Below are positions 6,485 through 18,517 of a stretch of 33,295 nt of DNA, piece by piece. Both the position numbers and the translations under genes were made by a program. The DNA comes from an uncultured Hyphomicrobiales bacterium (GTDB lineage: Bacteria > Pseudomonadota > Alphaproteobacteria > Rhizobiales > Xanthobacteraceae): contig CAISIV010000211.1 of assembly GCA_903885555.1 (NCBI GenBank), positions 1-33,295 of the forward strand. Reading direction: 5' to 3'. The number at the start of each line of letters is the position of its first letter. The first letter of the stretch is position 1. Below the pieces are notes generated by a model, which ran no database searches, was not told the origin of the DNA, and saw only the letters and a program-made list of their open reading frames with translations.

Positions 6485-7972
6485 GGAATGCAGGGCTGAG
6501 AGTCTCGCAAGCATCGCGCTCCGCGCCGGCGAATCCTGATAGGTGCGGATCAACTCTTCGGCTTCGGTCAAACCGGCTTCGGCGTCGCAGCCGTGCGAGG
6601 CAAGCCAGATCAGCGCGCCGAACTGATCGCCGGTGCCGAGCCGCTCCAGCAATTCCTTGTATGGCATCGGCTGATCGGGCGTCGGCCGGTGAATGCGCGC
6701 CAGCTCCTTGTGCAATTCGACCTGCGCGAAATCGCACAGCGCCGGCGTCGCCTCCAGGTCGAGCACCTGTATCAGCCGCAATATCATCCAGGGACCACCC
6801 TCGCCGCCGGCCTTCAGCATCTCGACGGCGTCCGCCGTACGATGGTCGAGCTTGCGCGCGCCGGCCAGAGCCTGTTCGCGATATTCTTTTTTATCTTCGA
6901 AGCTGAGCCAGGCGCGCAAATGCGCCTTGGGCGTCAGCTGCGAGAACCGCTCCGGATAATTGCGCACGATGCGGCCCAGCTCTTTTGGATCTTGCAGTTC
7001 GCGCAGCTCGAAGACGTCGAAGTTCGTATCCTTGTAGCCGTTGGCCATGGCTTCCCAGGCCTGTGCTTCGGCGGCCGCGTCGCAGTCATAGCCGATCAGC
7101 CATTTCAGCGCGGTGAGCGCGTCGTACACCTCGCCGGCAATATCGCGAAACGGTTTGGATTGCGGCGTCACCAGCACCAGCGGCGCCGCACGCTGGCGCA
7201 GCAGCGCGCGCGCCTTGCCGCAGAGCGACGGCGTCGGCGTCAGATCGAGCCGACCGATGAAACGCAGCGGAAAGTCGCCGCGCTCAAGCATCAGTTCGGC
7301 GTCCGCCTGGCGGCGGTCGAGCGTGGCAATATGCTTGAGCATCTCGCCGAGCTTTGTTTCGTTGCGCGTGTTGAAGAACGGCGCCCAATCCCACAGCGGC
7401 GCGTCGGCCGGTAGCCTGGCGAGGTCGGCCTCGTATTTTTCCAGCACCGCCGCGGCGCGATCGTCGGCGGCGTTGCGGGTTTTATCGAACGGTACGATCG
7501 AGGCGCAGAGGAGAAAGACCAGGCCCCAGACACATCCGCTTGCGATCCTCGCCGGATTCCTGGCGCGCAAGCCGGGTAGCAGCGCCCAGAAGCAATAGGC
7601 CACCACCAGTGGCGGGATCGCCGCCGGAATAATCAGCGGCCACAGATACGGCGGTTGATAGGGCCGCGACAGCAGCGCGAGCACTTCAAACGAAATGATG
7701 GCCGACGCAGGGACAAGGAGGAAGGCGAAGACGGCGGCGGGCCGCGGCATGTCGCCTTTGAAGAAGGCGATCAGCGTAAGGGCGCCAAGCACTACCCACA
7801 GGAAAATAATTTCGATGGCGGCGTAGGCCTGGGCATAGGCGTTACCGGCCGGGTCGCTGCCGGTCAGGTTCGCCAGCGTCACGATCTGCAGCGCATAAAA
7901 CAGCAGCGCCAGAACGCTGAGGATGACGGCGGCGACCACCGCCCCTTCCGACAATTTCCTGGATTCCGACAT
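6476..7972 (-). CDS. Unrecognised polytopic membrane protein with large soluble C-terminal domain
   Basis: I do not recognise this 498-aa protein. Five hydrophobic segments occur in the first third (about 11-34, 52-70, 79-101, 107-131 and 144-161). The remaining 335 residues are soluble, mostly helical and rich in Leu, Ala and charged residues. Repeating phrases such as TLDRRQADAELMLERGDF and KLDHRTADAVEMLKAGGE, and ATPALC/TPTPSLC, suggest two related helical repeat units (about 220-330 and 370-470), which may be a degenerate tetratricopeptide-like array. The start at 7972 has AGGGG 8 bases upstream. It follows the TRAP operon by 75 bp on the same strand, with a hairpin between them, so it may or may not be co-transcribed. 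Confidence 0.8.
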   Translation of the reverse strand: MSESRKLSEGAVVAAVILSVLALLFYALQIVTLANLTGSDPAGNAYAQAYAAIEIIFLWVVLGALTLIAFFKGDMPRPAAVFAFLLVPASAIISFEVLALLSRPYQPPYLWPLIIPAAIPPLVVAYCFWALLPGLRARNPARIASGCVWGLVFLLCASIVPFDKTRNAADDRAAAVLEKYEADLARLPADAPLWDWAPFFNTRNETKLGEMLKHIATLDRRQADAELMLERGDFPLRFIGRLDLTPTPSLCGKARALLRQRAAPLVLVTPQSKPFRDIAGEVYDALTALKWLIGYDCDAAAEAQAWEAMANGYKDTNFDVFELRELQDPKELGRIVRNYPERFSQLTPKAHLRAWLSFEDKKEYREQALAGARKLDHRTADAVEMLKAGGEGGPWMILRLIQVLDLEATPALCDFAQVELHKELARIHRPTPDQPMPYKELLERLGTGDQFGALIWLASHGCDAEAGLTEAEELIRTYQDSPARSAMLARLSALHSKK

Positions 7973-7993
7973 AGCTCAGCCCCTTGGCCCTTC

Positions 7994-8027
7994 GGCGCCC
8001 GTCACTTTACGTCGCGTGACGGACGCC
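7994..8027 (-). terminator. Hairpin at the end of the TRAP operon
   Basis: A 12-bp stem (7994-8005 with 8016-8027, one G-T wobble) and a 10-nt loop lie just after the last TRAP gene and upstream of the 6476-7972 membrane-protein gene. No T-tract follows on the minus strand. It may stabilise the operon's 3' end or attenuate read-through. Confidence 0.4.
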
Positions 8028-8047
8028 GTGGGTTCAAAGATGGGCGC

Positions 8048-9028
8048 TTACATCTTTTTATAGGCGGCGATGACGGCTTCGCCGTCGGCACCGGCCTTTT
8101 TCAACCAATCGGCGGTCAGCGTATCACCGAGCTTCTTGAGGTCGGCCTGCAGCGTTGGACTCGGCGGCAGCACGTTCATGCCGTGCGATTTAAGCTGATC
8201 GAGATACCAGCCGGCCTTGTCCTGCCACATCTTCCAGCCGCGCGTTTCAGCCGTGGCGGCGGCTTTCAAGACGGCGTCCTGCGTCGGTTTGTCGAGCGCG
8301 TCGAACGCCGCCTTGTTGACGATGGTCATGTTCTTCGGGATCCAGGCCTTGGTGTCGTAGAAATATTTCACCGACTCCCAGGCTTTGCTGTCGTAGCCGG
8401 TCGCCGCCGAGGTAATGAATGAGTTGACCACGCCGGTCGCCAGCGCCTGCGCCAATTCAGCTGCCTGCACGGTAACCGGCTGCGCGCCGACCAGTTCGCC
8501 GATCTTGGCTGTGCCGACGTTGTACGAGCGCCACTTCAGGCCCTTCATGTCGGCGACCGAATTGATTTCCTTGTTGGCGTAGATTCCCTGCGGCGCCCAC
8601 GGCACCACGAACAGCAACATCAGGCCCTGCGCGGCGAGCTTCTTCTCAACCGCCGGCTTCGATGCCAGATACAGCTTCTGCGATTCCGGAAAGCTCGAGG
8701 CAAGGAACGGCACCACGTCGATGCCGAAAATCGGGTCCTCGTTCTCGTGCAGCGACATCAGCACTTCGCCGATCTGCGTCTGCCCGGTCTGCACCGCACG
8801 CTTGATGTCCGGCGCCTTGAACAGCGACGCCGCGGGGTGAACGGTGATAGCGAGCTTGCCGCCGGTGGCGTCGCCAACGTCCTTGGCAAACAGCGCGAGA
8901 TTTTCGCTATGCGGATTATCGGCGGGATAGGCCGCCGGCAAATTCCATTTGGTCTGCGCCGTGGCCGGTTGCGCGGCGAGCGCCAAGGCCGCGACAGCGG
9001 CCAACATCAAAGAGCGGTGGTAGGTCAT
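8048..9028 (-). CDS. dctP: TRAP transporter periplasmic solute receptor (distal copy)
   Basis: A 326-aa DctP-type extracytoplasmic receptor. A Sec signal peptide ends at PATA-Q near residue 25, and the mature part begins TKWNLPAAYPADNPHSENL, typical of the family. The GLKWRSYN segment holds the arginine that usually salt-bridges the substrate carboxylate, and ITSAATGYDSKAWE and KNMTIVNKAAF follow as in other DctP proteins. The ATG at 9028 has GGAGG 6 bases upstream. It is the last gene of the operon, 38 bp after the large permease gene. It is clearly paralogous to the first gene of the same operon (10931-11911), so the single DctQM channel has two receptors. The ligand is not predictable beyond an organic acid. 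Confidence 0.92.
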   Translation of the reverse strand: MTYHRSLMLAAVAALALAAQPATAQTKWNLPAAYPADNPHSENLALFAKDVGDATGGKLAITVHPAASLFKAPDIKRAVQTGQTQIGEVLMSLHENEDPIFGIDVVPFLASSFPESQKLYLASKPAVEKKLAAQGLMLLFVVPWAPQGIYANKEINSVADMKGLKWRSYNVGTAKIGELVGAQPVTVQAAELAQALATGVVNSFITSAATGYDSKAWESVKYFYDTKAWIPKNMTIVNKAAFDALDKPTQDAVLKAAATAETRGWKMWQDKAGWYLDQLKSHGMNVLPPSPTLQADLKKLGDTLTADWLKKAGADGEAVIAAYKKM

Positions 9029-9066
9029 GTGTCGCCTCCGGTTCGATTTGAAAGCCAGTCTAATCC

Positions 9067-10386
9067 TCAACTCGGCGGGAATGCCAGATGCGGCAATACC
9101 AGCACGATTTGCGGGAATTCGGTGATGATGAAGACCGCGATGATGAGCAGAATGAAGAACGGGAACGAGGCGCGCGCCACCGAGAAAGTGTCGCGGCCGC
9201 TCATGTTCTGCAGCACGAAGAGATTGAAGCCGACCGGCGGCGTGATCTGCGCCATCTCGACGTGGATGACGAGGTAAACACCGAACCAGATCAGATCGAT
9301 GCCGGCCTGCTTGATCATCGGCAGCACGACGACCATCGTCAGCACGATCATCGAGATGCCGTCGACCAGGCAGCCGAGAATGATGTACATGATGGAGAGA
9401 TAGAGCGCGAGCATGCCGGGCGTGAGGTTCTGCCCCTTCACCCATTCGGCCAGCGCCGCCGGAATTCCCGTATAGGCCATCGCCGCGGTGCAATAGGCCG
9501 CTCCCGCAAGGATCAGCATGATCATGCAGGTAAGCCGCGTCGCGCTCATGACGCTCTCGAAGAAGCTCGCGCGCGTCAGCGTGCCGCTCCACCACGCCAG
9601 CAGCAGCGCGCCGGTGACGCCCCAGGCCGCGCATTCGGTCGCCGTCGCCAGTCCGAGCACCAGCGCGAAGAACACACCGAGGATCAGCAGCAGACAGGGA
9701 ATGAGCTTGGTCGACTCAGCCAGCTTCTTGCGGAATGGCATCGACGGGTCGCGCGGCGGAATCTTCGACGGATTGAGCAGCGACCAGACGATGATGTAGC
9801 CGGAATAGAGCGCCATCACGAGGAAGCCAGGCAAAAACCCGGCGAGAAAGACCTGCAACACGGACACATTCGCCGTGACCGCATAGACCACCATCGGGAT
9901 CGACGGCGGGATGAGAAGGCCGAGCGTGCCGGAGCCGGCGAGCGAACCGAGGCTGATATCCTTGTCGTAGCCGCGCTTCTCCAGTTCAGGCAGCGCGATC
10001 TTGCCGATGGTAGCGCAAGTCGCGGCCGACGAACCCGACACTGCTGCAAAGATGCCGCAACCGATGACATTCACGTGGACGAGACGCCCCGGCAACCATT
10101 GCAGCCATGGCGCCAGGCCGCGGAACATCTCTTCCGACAGCTTGGTGCGGAATAGGATTTCGCCCATCCAGATAAACAAAGGCAGCGCGGCGAGCGTCCA
10201 CGATGCGCTTGCGCTCCACACCGACGTCGCCAACACGGCGCCGACCGGTACCGATGTGGTGAACACCATTGCGACCAGACCAATCAGGCCAAGGCCGACC
10301 GCGATCCAGACGCCGGCACTCAGAACGACGATAAGGAAGCCGAGCAGAATGATCGAAAGCGTGACCAGGCCGATATCGTGAAACAT
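9067..10386 (-). CDS. dctM: TRAP transporter large permease subunit
   Basis: A 439-aa inner-membrane protein with about 12 hydrophobic segments and the DctM hallmarks GSSAATCATIGKIALPEL (around residue 118) and GTLGLLIPPSIPMVVYAV (around 153). It uses an ion gradient to move solute delivered by DctP, together with DctQ. The C-terminal half repeats the pattern with DGISMIVLTMVVVLPMI and ITPPVGFNLFVL. The start codon overlaps the stop of dctQ (TGATG at 10388-10384), so the two subunits are translationally coupled. The length is normal for an unfused DctM. Confidence 0.95.
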   Translation of the reverse strand: MFHDIGLVTLSIILLGFLIVVLSAGVWIAVGLGLIGLVAMVFTTSVPVGAVLATSVWSASASWTLAALPLFIWMGEILFRTKLSEEMFRGLAPWLQWLPGRLVHVNVIGCGIFAAVSGSSAATCATIGKIALPELEKRGYDKDISLGSLAGSGTLGLLIPPSIPMVVYAVTANVSVLQVFLAGFLPGFLVMALYSGYIIVWSLLNPSKIPPRDPSMPFRKKLAESTKLIPCLLLILGVFFALVLGLATATECAAWGVTGALLLAWWSGTLTRASFFESVMSATRLTCMIMLILAGAAYCTAAMAYTGIPAALAEWVKGQNLTPGMLALYLSIMYIILGCLVDGISMIVLTMVVVLPMIKQAGIDLIWFGVYLVIHVEMAQITPPVGFNLFVLQNMSGRDTFSVARASFPFFILLIIAVFIITEFPQIVLVLPHLAFPPS

Positions 10387-10934
10387 CAGCCGCCTCCACC
10401 CGCAGCGATGCGTTCGACGAATTCATCCGGCGACGACGGCGGGTCCTTCTCGTAGGTCGGCCTGTTGCCCTTGAGGACATGAACGAGTTCGTCGATTACG
10501 GCGATGGTGAGGATGACGAGACCGCCGCAATAGCCGAGTTGGGGAATCCAAAGCGGCACGGCGAGCACGCCTTGCGCCATGTCATTGAAGCGGAAAGAAT
10601 CGTAAGTCATCGACACGGCGTACCAGCTGAAGAACAGCATGAAGGCCGACGAGACGCCGAGCGCGGCAATCTCGAGCGCCCAGCGCTTTTTTCCGGTGAG
10701 CTTTTCGACCAGAATACCGACGCGAATGATTTCGCCGCGCTTAAACGTATGCGCAAGGCCGAGGAACGCCATCGCCGCCATGCACCAGGAGGCGAAATCG
10801 TCGCCGGCGGGAATATTCCATCCGACTTCGCGGCCGAGCGACATGAACATCATGATGCCGAAGATCAGCACCAGAAACCCGCCGGCGGCATAACCGGAGA
10901 ACAGATAAAGCCGGTCGAGCCAAATTCGGATCAT
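10386..10934 (-). CDS. dctQ: TRAP transporter small permease subunit
   Basis: A 182-aa protein with four membrane segments (about 8-32, 48-65, 88-110 and 128-150) and the DctQ-type arrangement of WNIPAGDDFASWCMAAMAFLG between helices one and two. It partners with DctM and stabilises the carrier. The ATG at 10934 overlaps the stop of the upstream dctP (ATGA). An earlier in-frame start at 10988 would add 18 Arg-rich residues inside dctP and is rejected. The C-terminus is a Pro/Glu/Asp tail ending in AAGGGG. Confidence 0.92.
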   Translation of the reverse strand: MIRIWLDRLYLFSGYAAGGFLVLIFGIMMFMSLGREVGWNIPAGDDFASWCMAAMAFLGLAHTFKRGEIIRVGILVEKLTGKKRWALEIAALGVSSAFMLFFSWYAVSMTYDSFRFNDMAQGVLAVPLWIPQLGYCGGLVILTIAVIDELVHVLKGNRPTYEKDPPSSPDEFVERIAAGGGG

Positions 10935-11911
10935 TTGCGGTAAGCCTCGATCATGGTTTTGCCGTCGGCGCCGGCGGATGCCACCCATTCGGCGGCGATG
11001 GTATCGCCGATTTTGCCGAAGCCGGATTTGAGCGCCTCGCTCGGCGCCACGACTTTGATGCCCGCCGCTTTCAAGGCATTCGTCTTGATCGTCATCTCTT
11101 CAATCGATGCAGCCCAGCCGCGGGTCTCGGCCGCGGCGGCGGCATCAGTTACCGCCTGTTTTTCAGCTTCGGACAGTTTACCGAAGGCTTCCTTGTTCAC
11201 GAACACCATGTTGCGCGGCACCCAGGCCTGCGTGTCGTAATAATGCGTGAGGTATTCCTCGGCTTTCGATTGCACGCCGCTCGAAGCCGACGTGATCATC
11301 ACATCGACGCGGCCGGAGGCAAAGGCCGCCGGCAAGTCCGGCACTTCGATCTGTGTCGGCGTCGCGGAAGCGAGTTCGGCAACGCGTTTGGTCATGGAAT
11401 TATAGACGCGGAATTTGAGGCCCTTGAGATCGTCGAGCGATCCAATCTCACGCTTCGAATAAATGCCCTGCGGCGGCCATGGCACCGAGAACAACAGGAT
11501 CAGACCTTCCTTGGCCAGTTGCTGCTCCAGAAACGGCTTCTGCGCTGCGTAGAGCTTGCGTGCGCCGTCATAGCCGGTGGCGAGGAACGGAATGGAATCT
11601 AGGCCGTAGACCGGCGCTTCGTCCGCCGCCAGCGAGATCAGGATTTCGCCGGCCGCGGCCTTGCCGTCGCCCACCGCGCGCTTGATCTGGGCATGCTTGA
11701 TGAGCGAGCCGCCGGGATGAATGGTAATCGCGAGCGATCCGGAGGTGGCCTTTTCCACGTCGCGCGCGAACTGCGCGATGTTTTTGGTGTGAAAGGCGCT
11801 CTCGGCGTAGTTGGTCGCAAGCTCCCACTTGGTCTGCGCCGCTGCGGGCGTGGCGGCGATTGCGCCCAGCAAAGCCGCGAACAGATAGAGCCGATTGAGC
11901 ACGCCTAGCAT
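10931..11911 (-). CDS. dctP: TRAP transporter periplasmic solute receptor (proximal copy)
   Basis: A 326-aa DctP-type receptor with a Sec signal peptide (LYLFAALLGAIAATPAAA, then QTKWELATNYAES). The conserved arginine lies in GLKFRVYN, followed by ITSASSGVQSKAEE and RNMVFVNKEAF. It is colinear with the operon's other receptor over its whole length, including TKW-L, AIT-HP--SL-K, VPW-PQGIY and AAA-AETRGW. The two have identical length but differ in the binding region between residues 160 and 215, consistent with different ligands. GAGGGG lies 5 bases before the ATG. It is the first gene of the dctP-dctQ-dctM-dctP operon and is overlapped by dctQ. Confidence 0.92.
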   Translation of the reverse strand: MLGVLNRLYLFAALLGAIAATPAAAQTKWELATNYAESAFHTKNIAQFARDVEKATSGSLAITIHPGGSLIKHAQIKRAVGDGKAAAGEILISLAADEAPVYGLDSIPFLATGYDGARKLYAAQKPFLEQQLAKEGLILLFSVPWPPQGIYSKREIGSLDDLKGLKFRVYNSMTKRVAELASATPTQIEVPDLPAAFASGRVDVMITSASSGVQSKAEEYLTHYYDTQAWVPRNMVFVNKEAFGKLSEAEKQAVTDAAAAAETRGWAASIEEMTIKTNALKAAGIKVVAPSEALKSGFGKIGDTIAAEWVASAGADGKTMIEAYRK

Positions 11912-11956
11912 TGATACCCCTCGCCCGCATGATGGCTGCGGCCATATGCAGAAAGC

Positions 11957-11987
11957 AAGATACTTGCCGGATGTTGCTCGGTATCTT
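11957..11987. promoter_or_regulatory. Inverted repeat upstream of the TRAP operon
   Basis: AAGATAC (11957-11963) and GTATCTT (11981-11987) form a 7-bp inverted repeat with a 17-base centre in the 138-bp gap before the first dctP. The gap is long compared with the rest of the operon and probably contains a promoter. The repeat is a candidate operator. No regulator gene is adjacent. Confidence 0.35.
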
Positions 11988-12049
11988 TCGAATAAGGAGC
12001 GAGTCCCGATCTTTTATTCCCCTCCGCCCCAAGTACCCGCACTTCGCAC

Positions 12050-13030
12050 TCAAACCGGCTTGATGTTGGCGAACTTCACCACCTTGGCCCACTTCGCGAT
12101 GTCGTCCGCGATCAACTTGCCAAACCCGGCCGAGGAGCCGGGCGGCAATACCGTCGCACCCAGATCGCCGAGCCTTGTCCTCATGGCCGCATCGCCAAGC
12201 GCCCCGTTGATCTCCTTGTTGAGGATCGCGATGACCTCCGGCGGTGTGTTCTTCGGCACGCCGACGCCGACCCAGGCGCTCGCCTCATAGCCGGGCACGA
12301 AATCGGCCATCGTAGGGACATCCGGTAGCGCGTCCGACCGCACCGCCGTCGTCACCGCCAACGGCCGCAGCTTGCCGGCGCGCAGGTGACCGATCGACGA
12401 CGGCATGACGTCGAACATCACCTGCACCTGGCCGCCGAGCAGATCGGTCAGCGCCGGCGTGGTGCCGCGATACGGCACGTGAACCAGATCGACGCCGGTC
12501 ATGAACTTGAACAACTCTCCGGCAATGTGCTGCGGGCTGCCGATCGCCGGGGACGCCATATTGATCTTGCCGGGATTGGCCTTGGCGTAGGCGATGAATT
12601 CGGCAACGGTCTGCGCGGGAAATGACGGGTTCACCTCCATCACGAGCGGCACACGATAGATGCCGGCCACCGGCGCGATGTCGGTGACGAGATCGAACGA
12701 CAATTTCTCGTAAAGCGCTGCGTTGATGGTGTTCTGAACGTTGATCAGCAGCAGCGTGTAACCGTCGGGCGCTGCGCGGACCACCGCTTCGGTGCCGATA
12801 TTGCCGCCGGCGCCGGGGCGATCTTCGACAACGAAAGACTGGCCCAGACGATCGGTCAGCCACTGCCCCATCAGCCGCGCCGCGATGTCCGATGAACTGC
12901 CGGCCGCCTGCCCGACGATCCAGCGCACCGGCCGAGTCGGATAATCGAGCGCGGCAACTGAATGCGGCAGCGCAGACGCGGCCGCCGCGGCGCCCGCAAG
13001 TGTCAGAAAATCCCGGCGTTGCAGCTTCAC
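12050..13030 (-). CDS. Bug/TctC-family periplasmic receptor, Tat-type signal
   Basis: A 326-aa tripartite-tricarboxylate-type receptor. The N-terminus KLQRRDFLTLAGAAAAASALPHSVAA has a twin-arginine motif (RRDFL) and a hydrophobic core, so Tat export is likely. The fold motifs follow: RPVRWIVGQAAGSSSDIAAR, APDGYTLL, the HVPYRGTTPALTDLLGGQV segment and SDALPDVPTMADF. The start is GTG at 13030, with GGGAGG 6 bases upstream. It lies 16 bp after another Tat-type Bug gene and 138 bp before the TRAP operon on the same strand. The ligand is unknown, and no TctAB permease is nearby. Confidence 0.9.
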   Translation of the reverse strand: MKLQRRDFLTLAGAAAAASALPHSVAALDYPTRPVRWIVGQAAGSSSDIAARLMGQWLTDRLGQSFVVEDRPGAGGNIGTEAVVRAAPDGYTLLLINVQNTINAALYEKLSFDLVTDIAPVAGIYRVPLVMEVNPSFPAQTVAEFIAYAKANPGKINMASPAIGSPQHIAGELFKFMTGVDLVHVPYRGTTPALTDLLGGQVQVMFDVMPSSIGHLRAGKLRPLAVTTAVRSDALPDVPTMADFVPGYEASAWVGVGVPKNTPPEVIAILNKEINGALGDAAMRTRLGDLGATVLPPGSSAGFGKLIADDIAKWAKVVKFANIKPV

Positions 13031-13046
13031 GGCAATCCTCCCATTT

Positions 13047-14027
13047 CTATCCGGCTTTTAGATTCGTCGCCTTGACGATGGCGGCGTTGACGGGAATCTC
13101 TGCTTTGACCAGCGCGTCGAGTTCGGCCGACGTCATCGCCATTGGCTCGACGCCGAGCTTGACGAGTTTCTCGCGCATGGCGGGTGTCGTGAGCGTCTTC
13201 TGCGTCTGCTGATACAATCTGGCGATGATCGTCTGCGGCGTTTTGGCGGGCACGAAGATCGCGATCCAGAACAGGTAGTCGGAATTCGGATAACCGGCTT
13301 CGATCGTGGTCGGCACATTCGGCAGTGCCGAGGCGCGCATCGGCGAACTCACCGCCAGCGCCTGCAACTTGCCGTCATTGATCAGCGGCAGCACCAAAGC
13401 CATCGGCGCGAAATAGAAGTCGACACGCCCGGTCATCACCTCAGTCACGGCTTCCGGTCCGCCGCGGAACGGAATGTGGCTGCCTTCGAAGCCGGCCGCG
13501 AGCCGCAGCCGTTCGGCGCTGAAATGCGTGGCGGTGCCGGCGCCGGCGGAAGCATAGGTCATGGTGCCGTTCTTGGCCTTGGCGGCGGCGACGAGATCCT
13601 TGACCGTCTTGAAACCGGAAGACGGTGCAACCACGAGCACATTCGGCAGATTGCCGAGCGGGATGACGCCGGAAAAATCCGCCACCGGATCGTAGCCCGC
13701 GTTCGGGTAGACCGACGAAATGATGGTGTGTGCCGATGAGATCGCGAGCCACGTGTAACCGTCCGGCTCGGCGCGGGCGACGGAAGCGGCGCCCAAAGTA
13801 CCGCCGGCGCCGGTGCGGTTCTCCACGATAATCGGCTGGCCGAGATCGATCGACAACTGGTTGAACACCGTGCGCGGGATAATGTCGGTGGCGCTGCCCG
13901 CGCTGAACGGCACGATGGCCTTGATGTTTTTGCTGGGCCATTCCTGCGCCCTGGCCAATGGCGGCAGGCCCGACGCCGCAGCGGCGCCAGCAGCCAGCGA
14001 CAGCAAATCACGCCGTCGAAGCGTCAT
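13047..14027 (-). CDS. Bug/TctC-family periplasmic receptor, Tat-type signal
   Basis: A 326-aa receptor with the N-terminus TLRRRDLLSLAAGAAAASGLPPLARA, a twin-arginine-type signal. It is followed by EWPSKNIKAIVPFSAGSATDIIPR (first strand and loop), EPDGYTWLAI, HIPFRGGPEAVTEVMTGRV and ASALPNVPTTIEAGYP, all typical of Bug proteins. The ATG at 14027 has GGGAGGG 6 bases upstream. It is the first gene of a receptor pair with 12050-13030 and is divergent from the hydantoinase-like gene starting 126 bp away, so a shared control region and a related substrate are plausible. That link is inference. Confidence 0.9.
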   Translation of the reverse strand: MTLRRRDLLSLAAGAAAASGLPPLARAQEWPSKNIKAIVPFSAGSATDIIPRTVFNQLSIDLGQPIIVENRTGAGGTLGAASVARAEPDGYTWLAISSAHTIISSVYPNAGYDPVADFSGVIPLGNLPNVLVVAPSSGFKTVKDLVAAAKAKNGTMTYASAGAGTATHFSAERLRLAAGFEGSHIPFRGGPEAVTEVMTGRVDFYFAPMALVLPLINDGKLQALAVSSPMRASALPNVPTTIEAGYPNSDYLFWIAIFVPAKTPQTIIARLYQQTQKTLTTPAMREKLVKLGVEPMAMTSAELDALVKAEIPVNAAIVKATNLKAG

Positions 14028-14153
14028 GGTAGTCCCTCCCTGTTGCCGGCACTTTTGGCGCGCCGGCTTTGTTTTGTTGGGACAACTTTAGCAGGCTTGT
14101 CTTGAGGCCGACAGGGCGGCATCGTGCGCCCTCCTCGGACGGGACTTGGATCA
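14028..14153. promoter_or_regulatory. Divergent control region between receptor pair and hydantoinase
   Basis: This 126-bp region must contain promoters for both directions. The ribosome binding site for the minus-strand gene is clear at 14034-14040. The plus-strand gene has only a weak purine stretch before its ATG. No palindrome of 8 bp or more per arm was seen. Confidence 0.35.
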
Positions 14154-17792
<3,639 letters not shown>

Positions 17793-17798
17793 CGGCAG

Positions 17799-17827
17799 CA
17801 GCGAAACCGGAAAAGCCGGTTTCGCTG
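17799..17827. terminator. Hairpin between convergent hydantoinase and lipoprotein genes
   Basis: A perfect 12-bp stem (17799-17810 with 17816-17827) and a 5-nt loop occupy the 47-bp gap between two convergent stop codons. Its position suits a bidirectional transcription stop, but neither side has a T-tract. Confidence 0.55.
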
Positions 17828-17839
17828 TCTGGCCTGCGC

Positions 17840-18517
17840 CTAGTTGCGCAGGATGGGCCCGAAGGGCACCACCACACCTTTTCCGTTAAAGCTCATCTGT
17901 GCTTCCCGCTTGAGCGAGAGTTTGAGCTTCGGCTCGAACGCTGCGATTTTTGCCGATGCGTTGGCATCTGTGCTGAAGTTCATCGGCTTGCGGGAGAAAA
18001 CGACGTCACCGACAGAGACCGACTGAATCTGGTAGATGCCCCATTCGTTTCCGTTGATGTTGCCGCGCCAGCTCGTGCAGTCATTGCGGAACGCGCGGTT
18101 ATTAAAGATACGCTGCGCCTCGTCATACGAGATATCGACGCGTTTGACGTTGGTGAGCTTGTATTCGAAATAATCGCTGAAGGACCCACTCAATCCGAGA
18201 CTGAAAAAATCATTTTTGATGCCGTCCAGGCCGCCGCTGGCATCATATTTTCGCAGCAGATCGATATCGGCGACCGTTTGACCCTCGGACGGCGTCACGC
18301 CGTACGTGGCAAGATTGACACTGCACAGCCGCTCGAGATTCGCAGGCCCTGACAGGTCCGCAGTCGGTTTTTCTCTTACATAGTAGAGAGAACCGATTTG
18401 AATGCCCGCGCGCGGCGGCCGAAGCTCGCGCTCGCCAGTCGATGACGGCACGCTGATCGTATCGCATCCTCCCAGAAGCGTGGCGCAGACCATCGCGAAG
18501 TAAACCTGTTTCATCAT
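17840..18517 (-). CDS. Hypothetical lipoprotein
   Basis: A 225-aa product (224 aa if the second of two adjacent ATGs is used, which suits the upstream GGGGG better). The N-terminus MMKQVYFAMVCATLLGGC is a lipoprotein signal with a lipobox ending at Cys18. The mature part has no motif I recognise. It contains two aromatic-rich segments (SFSDYFEYKLTNVKRVDISYDEAQ and GNEWGIYQIQSVSVGDVVFS) suggestive of beta strands, and ends in a basic stretch. It probably sits on the periplasmic face of the inner or outer membrane. It is monocistronic, and no neighbouring gene suggests a role. Confidence 0.8.
   Translation of the reverse strand: MMKQVYFAMVCATLLGGCDTISVPSSTGERELRPPRAGIQIGSLYYVREKPTADLSGPANLERLCSVNLATYGVTPSEGQTVADIDLLRKYDASGGLDGIKNDFFSLGLSGSFSDYFEYKLTNVKRVDISYDEAQRIFNNRAFRNDCTSWRGNINGNEWGIYQIQSVSVGDVVFSRKPMNFSTDANASAKIAAFEPKLKLSLKREAQMSFNGKGVVVPFGPILRN

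Noticed and set aside
9088-10155. Plus-strand frame of 355 codons opposite dctM
   Set aside because: Highly charged His/Arg/Asp/Glu-rich translation typical of the complement of a membrane protein gene.
295-14027. Genomic island or mobile-element origin of the transporter region
   Set aside because: No integrase, transposase, tRNA boundary or clear composition shift was seen, although an RNA gene (rnpB) lies at the left edge.
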